DNA of 9,310 bases from Candidatus Omnitrophota bacterium (GTDB lineage: Bacteria; Omnitrophota; Gorgyraeia; 2-02-FULL-51-18): NCBI GenBank assembly GCA_016196505.1, contig JACPXO010000027.1, positions 1 to 9,310 of the forward strand. The letters are read 5' to 3'. The translations under genes and the position numbers were made by a program. This document shows positions 5,465 to 9,310 of the stretch, piece after piece. Position 1 is the first letter of the stretch. Each line of letters begins with the position of its first letter. A model generated the notes under the pieces. It worked only from the letters and a program-made list of their open reading frames with translations. It was not told the origin of the DNA and did not search any database.

Positions 5465-6423
5465 TCGGCTAACTCCTTTGCCCAATAAGTGAGAATAAAA
5501 TTGGCCCCTGCGCGCTTCATGGAAAGATGCGTTTCCATGACGGTCTTTTTTTCATCGAGCCAGCCGTTTTGAGCCGCGGCCTTGATCATCGAATATTCTC
5601 CGCTCACGCTGAAACAGCCCACGGGACAGGCGAACCTGTCTTTGACTTGCCGGATCACGTCCCCGAACCCGAGCGCCGGCTTGACCAACAGCACATCCGC
5701 CCCTTCCTCAAGGTCGGTTTGGGCTTCGCGAAGCGCCTCTTGGGCATTCGCCGGGTTCATTTGATAACTCGACCTGTCCCCAAAACTCGGAGCGCTTTCC
5801 GCGGCTTCACGGAACGGCGCATAAAAGGCCGAGGCGTATTTCACCGCATAGGAAATGACCGGAAGGTGCTTGAAATCCTTATCGTCTAAAAGGCGCCGTA
5901 TGGCCAGGATGCGGCCGTCCATCATGTCGGACGGCGCGACGGCATCGGCTCCCGCCCGGGCGTGTGACAAGGCCGCTCGCGTGATCGTCCGAACGGACTC
6001 ATCGTTCATGATCCGGCCCCGTTTCACATGGCCGCAGTGACCGTGGCTCAAGTACTCGCACAGGCATACGTCGGTGATGACTAAAAGATCTTTGCATGCC
6101 TTCTTTATCTTTTGCACGGAGCGTTGGATAACGCCGTTTTGAGAGAAGGCCTCGCGGCCCGAGAGGTTTTTTCGTGACGGAATGCCGAATAAAATGATCC
6201 CGGGTATCCCCAAGGATTCTAGGCGCTGCGCCTCTTCGAGAAGACTTTTTTCCGAATGCTGGCACTGCCCGGGCATGGAGGGGATCGCGAGCGGCCGGGT
6301 CAACCCTTCCTTGATAAAAAGGGGCTGGATCAGATCTTTGAGCAGAAGATGATGCTCCGTCACCAGGGATCTCCAACGAGGATCTTCCCGCAAACGCCGA
6401 AGCCGAACGAACGGGTATTTCAT
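5431..6423 (-). CDS. hemB: Delta-aminolevulinic acid dehydratase (porphobilinogen synthase), zinc-type
   Basis: HemB condenses two 5-aminolevulinate molecules into porphobilinogen. The 330-residue product carries the cysteine triad of zinc-dependent enzymes, DVCLCEYLSHGHCG, with Cys120, Cys122 and Cys130. The two active-site lysines are Lys195 in SYAVKYASAFY and Lys248 in LLVKPAL. The substrate-binding stretch RSSYQMNPANAQEALRE (217-233) and SGEYSM (274-279) are also typical. The start at 6423 is favoured over an in-frame upstream ATG at 6498. The upstream 25 residues look like no HemB, whereas MKYPFVRLRRLRED is a classic N-terminus and AAGGAG lies 9 nt before its ATG. The ATG shares ATGA with the stop of the upstream cobA-hemD gene, indicating coupled translation. 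Confidence 0.97.
   Translation of the reverse strand: MKYPFVRLRRLREDPRWRSLVTEHHLLLKDLIQPLFIKEGLTRPLAIPSMPGQCQHSEKSLLEEAQRLESLGIPGIILFGIPSRKNLSGREAFSQNGVIQRSVQKIKKACKDLLVITDVCLCEYLSHGHCGHVKRGRIMNDESVRTITRAALSHARAGADAVAPSDMMDGRILAIRRLLDDKDFKHLPVISYAVKYASAFYAPFREAAESAPSFGDRSSYQMNPANAQEALREAQTDLEEGADVLLVKPALGFGDVIRQVKDRFACPVGCFSVSGEYSMIKAAAQNGWLDEKKTVMETHLSMKRAGANFILTYWAKELAEWGLLKNKTIR
5473..5479 (-). promoter_or_regulatory. Ribosome binding site deciding the hemL start
   Basis: AAAGGAG on the minus strand lies 8 nt before the ATG at 5464 and inside the 3' end of hemB. It is the strongest site near any possible hemL start and favours 5464 over the TTG at 5485 and the ATG at 5434. Confidence 0.7.
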
Positions 6424-7955
6424 GTTTTTTTTCTCCTTAAGACCGACTGTGCCATGGCCTGGACAAGCCCTTCGGTCGTGAAAACCTTGGCTTGACAACC
6501 CGGTTTAAGACCGTAGGTCTTTAAAGTTCGGGTGGTGACCGGACCGATGCTGGCAAAACAGACCTTCTTTGAGATCTTTTTGACGCGCGCTCGACCCAAA
6601 ATTTTCACCAGATGATGCACCGTGGATGAGCTTGTGAACGTAAGAAAATCGGCGTGGCCCTTCTCAAGCGCTTCCCGAGGGATCCGTGGGATCCTGGACG
6701 GGAGGCGGGTCTTGTAGGCGGTGATGCGTTCTACCCAAGCCCCTTTTTTTCTTAAGCTCTCTTCCAAATTTTTGGGAGCGATATCGGTCCGGTAAAGCAG
6801 CACTCTTTTCCCCCTCAAAGAGATCGACCGCCTTTGAAACTCCCCGATAAAAGCCGCCGTCTCAAATGTTTTTGGCTCAAGGTCCGCCCTGACCCCGTTC
6901 CGCTCAAGCGCCAAACTGGTTTCGGGGCCGACGCTCGCGACGCGCACTTGGCTTAGGATCCGGGCGTCCTTTTTAAGGATTTTAAGCCGATCGAAAAACG
7001 CCTCGACGCCGTAAGTGCTCGTAAAAACCACCCATGAGTAACGGGCGATATCCCGGAGTGAGCGGTCGAGTGCCACCGGGCGCGACACCGGGCGTATTTC
7101 CAGAAGCGGCAGCTCCAACACCTCGGCCCCCAAATCATTTAAGCGGGCTTTGAGTACGCTTCCCTTGTCTTTGGTCCGCGTGATCACGATGCGTCGCCCA
7201 AAAAGAGGCAGACGTTCATACCACTCAAGTTTTCGTTTTAAACCGACGACGTCTCCTACGATGATGATCGAAGGCACACCCAACTTTTTTTGCCTGACCA
7301 CTGAACCGATAGTTTCTAGAGTGCCTTCACAGCTTTTCTGGCGCGGGAGCGTGCCCCACTGGATCACGCAAACTTGGGTGCGCCGGCCCATCCCGGCTCC
7401 GATGAGCCGCTCGGCGATCACGGCCAGATTATAAAATCCCATGTAGATGACCAGGGTCCCCCCGATCTTCACTATTTTTTCCCAATCCACGGAGTCCAAA
7501 TGATCGTCGTGGGCTTTGTGCCCCGTTAAAAAAGTCACCGAAGAATTGTGATCGCGATGCGTGAGAGGCACTCCCGCGTAGGCCGCGCACGCCGTAGCAC
7601 TAGTCACGCCCGGCACCACCTCGAAAGGGACCCCGTGCTGGGCCAGAAACAACGCCTCTTCCCCTCCCCGGCCAAAAAGATACGGGTCCCCGCCTTTTAA
7701 ACGCACCACGAGCTTCCCCTTTTTAGCGGCCTCGATGATCCTGCGGTTCACCTTTTCCTGAGAGAGCGTACGGGTGCGGTACCCCTTACCGACGCAAAGC
7801 TTGACCGCGCTGGGTTTGGCGGTCTCGAGGTGATCGGGATTTGCCAGATAATCATAAATGATGAGATCCGCTTTTTGGATCAACCGAAGCGCCTTCACGG
7901 TCAAAAGGCCGGGATCGCCGGGGCCTGCCCCGACCAAGGACACCTTACCGTTCAT
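6420..7955 (-). CDS. cobA-hemD: Fusion: uroporphyrinogen-III C-methyltransferase (CobA/SUMT) - uroporphyrinogen-III synthase (HemD)
   Basis: A 511-residue bifunctional protein. Residues 1 to about 245 are the SAM-dependent methyltransferase that turns uroporphyrinogen III into precorrin-2: VGAGPGDPGLLTVKAL (8-23), RLKGGDPYLFGRGGEE (85-100), VVPGVTSATACAAYAGVPLTHR (113-134) and VPSIIIVGDVV (227-237). From about 250 the HemD half begins with LFGRRIVITR and continues with LGAEVLELPLLEI (275-287), FTSTYGVEAFF (311-321), VASVGPETSLAL (339-350), FLTFTSSSTVHHL (437-449) and SIGPVTTRTLKTYGL (469-483). HemD closes and isomerizes hydroxymethylbilane to uroporphyrinogen III, so the fusion makes the intermediate and then methylates it. 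The ATG at 7955 has GGGAGG 9 nt upstream and overlaps hemC by 11 nt. Its TGA overlaps the hemB ATG. Such fusions are known in several bacterial groups. Confidence 0.96.
   Translation of the reverse strand: MNGKVSLVGAGPGDPGLLTVKALRLIQKADLIIYDYLANPDHLETAKPSAVKLCVGKGYRTRTLSQEKVNRRIIEAAKKGKLVVRLKGGDPYLFGRGGEEALFLAQHGVPFEVVPGVTSATACAAYAGVPLTHRDHNSSVTFLTGHKAHDDHLDSVDWEKIVKIGGTLVIYMGFYNLAVIAERLIGAGMGRRTQVCVIQWGTLPRQKSCEGTLETIGSVVRQKKLGVPSIIIVGDVVGLKRKLEWYERLPLFGRRIVITRTKDKGSVLKARLNDLGAEVLELPLLEIRPVSRPVALDRSLRDIARYSWVVFTSTYGVEAFFDRLKILKKDARILSQVRVASVGPETSLALERNGVRADLEPKTFETAAFIGEFQRRSISLRGKRVLLYRTDIAPKNLEESLRKKGAWVERITAYKTRLPSRIPRIPREALEKGHADFLTFTSSSTVHHLVKILGRARVKKISKKVCFASIGPVTTRTLKTYGLKPGCQAKVFTTEGLVQAMAQSVLRRKKT
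6433..6438 (-). promoter_or_regulatory. Ribosome binding site deciding the hemB start
   Basis: AAGGAG on the minus strand lies 9 nt before the ATG at 6423, within the last codons of the cobA-hemD gene. The in-frame ATG at 6498 has no comparable site, and its extra residues are unrelated to HemB. Confidence 0.75.
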
Positions 7956-8895
7956 CGGACCTCGCCTCCCTCATGAGGCGCCTCGCGCCTTTTTTGATGA
8001 GATCTTTCGCCAGTTTCCGGCCGACTTCCACCGAACGGTCGAGCGGCCCCGAGGCCTCGGAGAAAACGCATTCGGCGCGGCGTGAAGAGAACACGGCGGC
8101 CTTGAGACGGATCTTGTTCCCACGCACCTGAGAATGCACGCCGGCCGGCACGCGACAGCCGCCTCCCAGGGTCTTCAAAAAACTTCTTTCGGCCAACACT
8201 TCTTTTTCCGTCCGGCTATGATTCAAAACCCGCACCAAACGAGCGGTTTGGATGTCCCGGGCTCTCAGTTCTATCCCCAGGGCCCCCTGCCCCGGAGCCG
8301 GCAGCACTTTTTCCGGAGAGATGGGCCGGGCGAATTTCAAATATTTCTTAAGCCGTAAAAGCCCCGCGCGCGCCACCACCATGCCGTCGAATTTCTTTTC
8401 GACCAGGACACGCCTGGCCCGCGTATCGAGGTTTCCCCTGAGATCGGCCACGAAGAGGTCCGGCCTTGCCAAGAGAACCTGCGTTTTTCTTCTGGGACTG
8501 CCGGTCCCGACCGTGGACCCTTCGGGCAATTCCTCGAGCCCCAGACACCGCCGGGAGACCAGAACATCTCGGGGATCCCGCCTTTTTGGAAAAGCCCCGA
8601 GGACCAGCCCCCGGGGAAGCGTGGTCGGCAAGTCCTTGAGACTGTGCACGGCGATGTCAATGGCCCCTTTGAGGAGTTTTTTCTCAATCGCTTTTGTAAA
8701 GATGCCCACGCCTCCTTTTTTAAAAATCTCGACGCTCTGGAACTCGTCCCCCGCGGTTTGGATGACCACCAGCTTGAATTTTTTTTGGGGGAACTTTGCC
8801 CGGAGCCGCGCGCAGATTTCCCCCGCCTGGGCCAGAGCCAGGCGGCTTCCCCGCGTGCCGACGCGGATCTCCGGGCTAAAGCGCGCTGGGTTCAC
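7945..8895 (-). CDS. hemC: Porphobilinogen deaminase (hydroxymethylbilane synthase)
   Basis: HemC polymerizes four porphobilinogen units into linear hydroxymethylbilane on a covalently bound dipyrromethane cofactor. The 316 residues match the usual length. Motifs in order are RVGTRGSRLAL (11-21), HSLKDLPTTLP (84-94, with the catalytic Asp at 88), VGTGSPRRKTQ (129-139), DLRGNLDTRARR (151-162), APGQGALGIELR (200-211) and LGGGCRVPAG (243-252), where Cys247 anchors the cofactor. The start is GTG at 8895; a weak GAAAG lies about 8 nt upstream. The gene overlaps the hemA 3' end by 20 nt and the next gene by 11 nt. Confidence 0.97.
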   Translation of the reverse strand: MNPARFSPEIRVGTRGSRLALAQAGEICARLRAKFPQKKFKLVVIQTAGDEFQSVEIFKKGGVGIFTKAIEKKLLKGAIDIAVHSLKDLPTTLPRGLVLGAFPKRRDPRDVLVSRRCLGLEELPEGSTVGTGSPRRKTQVLLARPDLFVADLRGNLDTRARRVLVEKKFDGMVVARAGLLRLKKYLKFARPISPEKVLPAPGQGALGIELRARDIQTARLVRVLNHSRTEKEVLAERSFLKTLGGGCRVPAGVHSQVRGNKIRLKAAVFSSRRAECVFSEASGPLDRSVEVGRKLAKDLIKKGARRLMREARSDER

Positions 8896-9310
8896 GGCAT
8901 TCTTTCAAGAGCCATTCCATAAAATAAGTCGTCTGCCTCCGGATAAGCCGGAAACACTCCTCAAGCTGGCCTTTGCGAAACGCCATGTTTTGTTCCGCGA
9001 TCGACTGGAGGTCATCGACGTTGTAGAGATAGACGTTATCCAGCCGTTCGATCGACGGCTCAATATTCCTGGGAACCGCGATGTCTATCAGAAAAAGTGG
9101 TTTCTCGTGGCGCTGGCGCATCCACGAACGGACCTGATTTTCATGAAGGAGCACTAGCGGCGCGAGCGTTGAGGCGATCAAAATATCCGTCTCTTTGATC
9201 CTCTCTTGATAGGCCTCGAACGAGACGGCCTCCGCGCCTAGTTCCCGGGCCAGCTCTTCGGCGCGGTCCAGATTGTGGCTCGAGACGATCGTGGGCTTGG
9301 CTCCTTTTGA
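8876..9310 (-). CDS. hemA: Glutamyl-tRNA reductase, C-terminal part (5' end outside window), lacking the dimerization domain
   Basis: The frame is open from 9310 to a TAG at 8876 and gives 144 residues; the true start lies outside the window. HemA reduces glutamyl-tRNA with NADPH to glutamate-1-semialdehyde, the first committed step of the C5 pathway. Visible are the end of the NADPH-binding domain (KPTIVSSHNLDRAEELARELG, then ETDILIASTLAPL) and the signature FLIDIAVPRNIEPSIERLDNVYLYNVDDLQSI. After this the family normally runs on through a long helix and a helical dimerization domain of about 100 residues. Here the protein ends soon after FMEWLLKECREPSAL, near the point corresponding to E. 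coli EFMAWLRAQ. There is no room for the missing part, because hemC begins 20 nt before the hemA stop. The first TTG-started frame at 9181 is only an internal position. Confidence 0.93.
   Translation of the reverse strand, partial: SKGAKPTIVSSHNLDRAEELARELGAEAVSFEAYQERIKETDILIASTLAPLVLLHENQVRSWMRQRHEKPLFLIDIAVPRNIEPSIERLDNVYLYNVDDLQSIAEQNMAFRKGQLEECFRLIRRQTTYFMEWLLKECREPSAL

Noticed and set aside
5009..5488. 159-codon plus-strand open frame opposite hemL
   Set aside because: Antisense to conserved HemL motifs, with no family resemblance.
6424..6498. N-terminal extension of hemB from the ATG at 6498
   Set aside because: The extra 25 residues are translated from the end of cobA-hemD in another frame. 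They do not resemble HemB, and a strong ribosome site points to 6423.
8252..9157. Long 301-codon open frame on the plus strand, antisense to hemC and hemA
   Set aside because: It is rich in Arg, Ser and Pro with no recognisable motif, and lies wholly opposite two genes with clear family signatures. It is an antisense shadow of GC-rich coding sequence.
1..9310. Mobile element, prophage, CRISPR, defence or toxin-antitoxin system
   Set aside because: No transposase, integrase, terminal inverted repeats, regular direct repeats or known defence domains were seen. All genes are housekeeping or a single small secreted protein.

Overview
The window is 9.3 kb of densely packed bacterial DNA in which every supported gene lies on the minus strand, so transcription runs from position 9310 towards 1. 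The genes are core metabolism and translation. I see no phage, transposon, CRISPR array, toxin-antitoxin pair or defence system, and nothing that looks like a wholly undescribed system. The organism is a bacterium using the C5 (glutamyl-tRNA) route to tetrapyrroles, with moderately GC-rich DNA, a CobA-HemD fusion and tRNA 3' CCA not encoded. The gene set would suit an uncultivated lineage near Omnitrophota, Nitrospirota or similar groups, but that placement is a low-confidence guess.

Region 9310-3180 is one tightly overlapping tetrapyrrole block: hemA (3' part only), hemC, a cobA-hemD fusion, hemB, hemL, then a long-chain polyprenyl diphosphate synthase. Every junction overlaps by 4 to 34 nt, so translation is probably coupled throughout. 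Together these genes turn glutamyl-tRNA into 5-aminolevulinate, porphobilinogen, hydroxymethylbilane, uroporphyrinogen III and, through the CobA half, precorrin-2. No later heme gene is present. The prenyl synthase makes the lipid tail precursor for quinones or carrier lipids.

Region 3178-1765 is a second unit with its own sigma70-type promoter: tatA, mnmA, and a CAT-anticodon tRNA whose first 24 bases overlap the end of mnmA. The mnmA stop codon lies inside the tRNA D-loop/D-stem. Region 1747-1171 is a one-gene unit with promoter, small secreted protein and intrinsic terminator. tilS follows with no visible promoter of its own. Its stop codon sits inside the -35 box of a consensus promoter that drives rpsU, of which only the first 18 codons are in the window.

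The points most worth a second look are: a HemA that ends where its C-terminal dimerization domain should begin; the mnmA/tRNA overlap, in which RNase P cleavage of a shared transcript would remove the mnmA stop codon; and a CAT tRNA of ambiguous identity lying between two tRNA-modification genes. No gene-free stretch exceeds about 100 bases.
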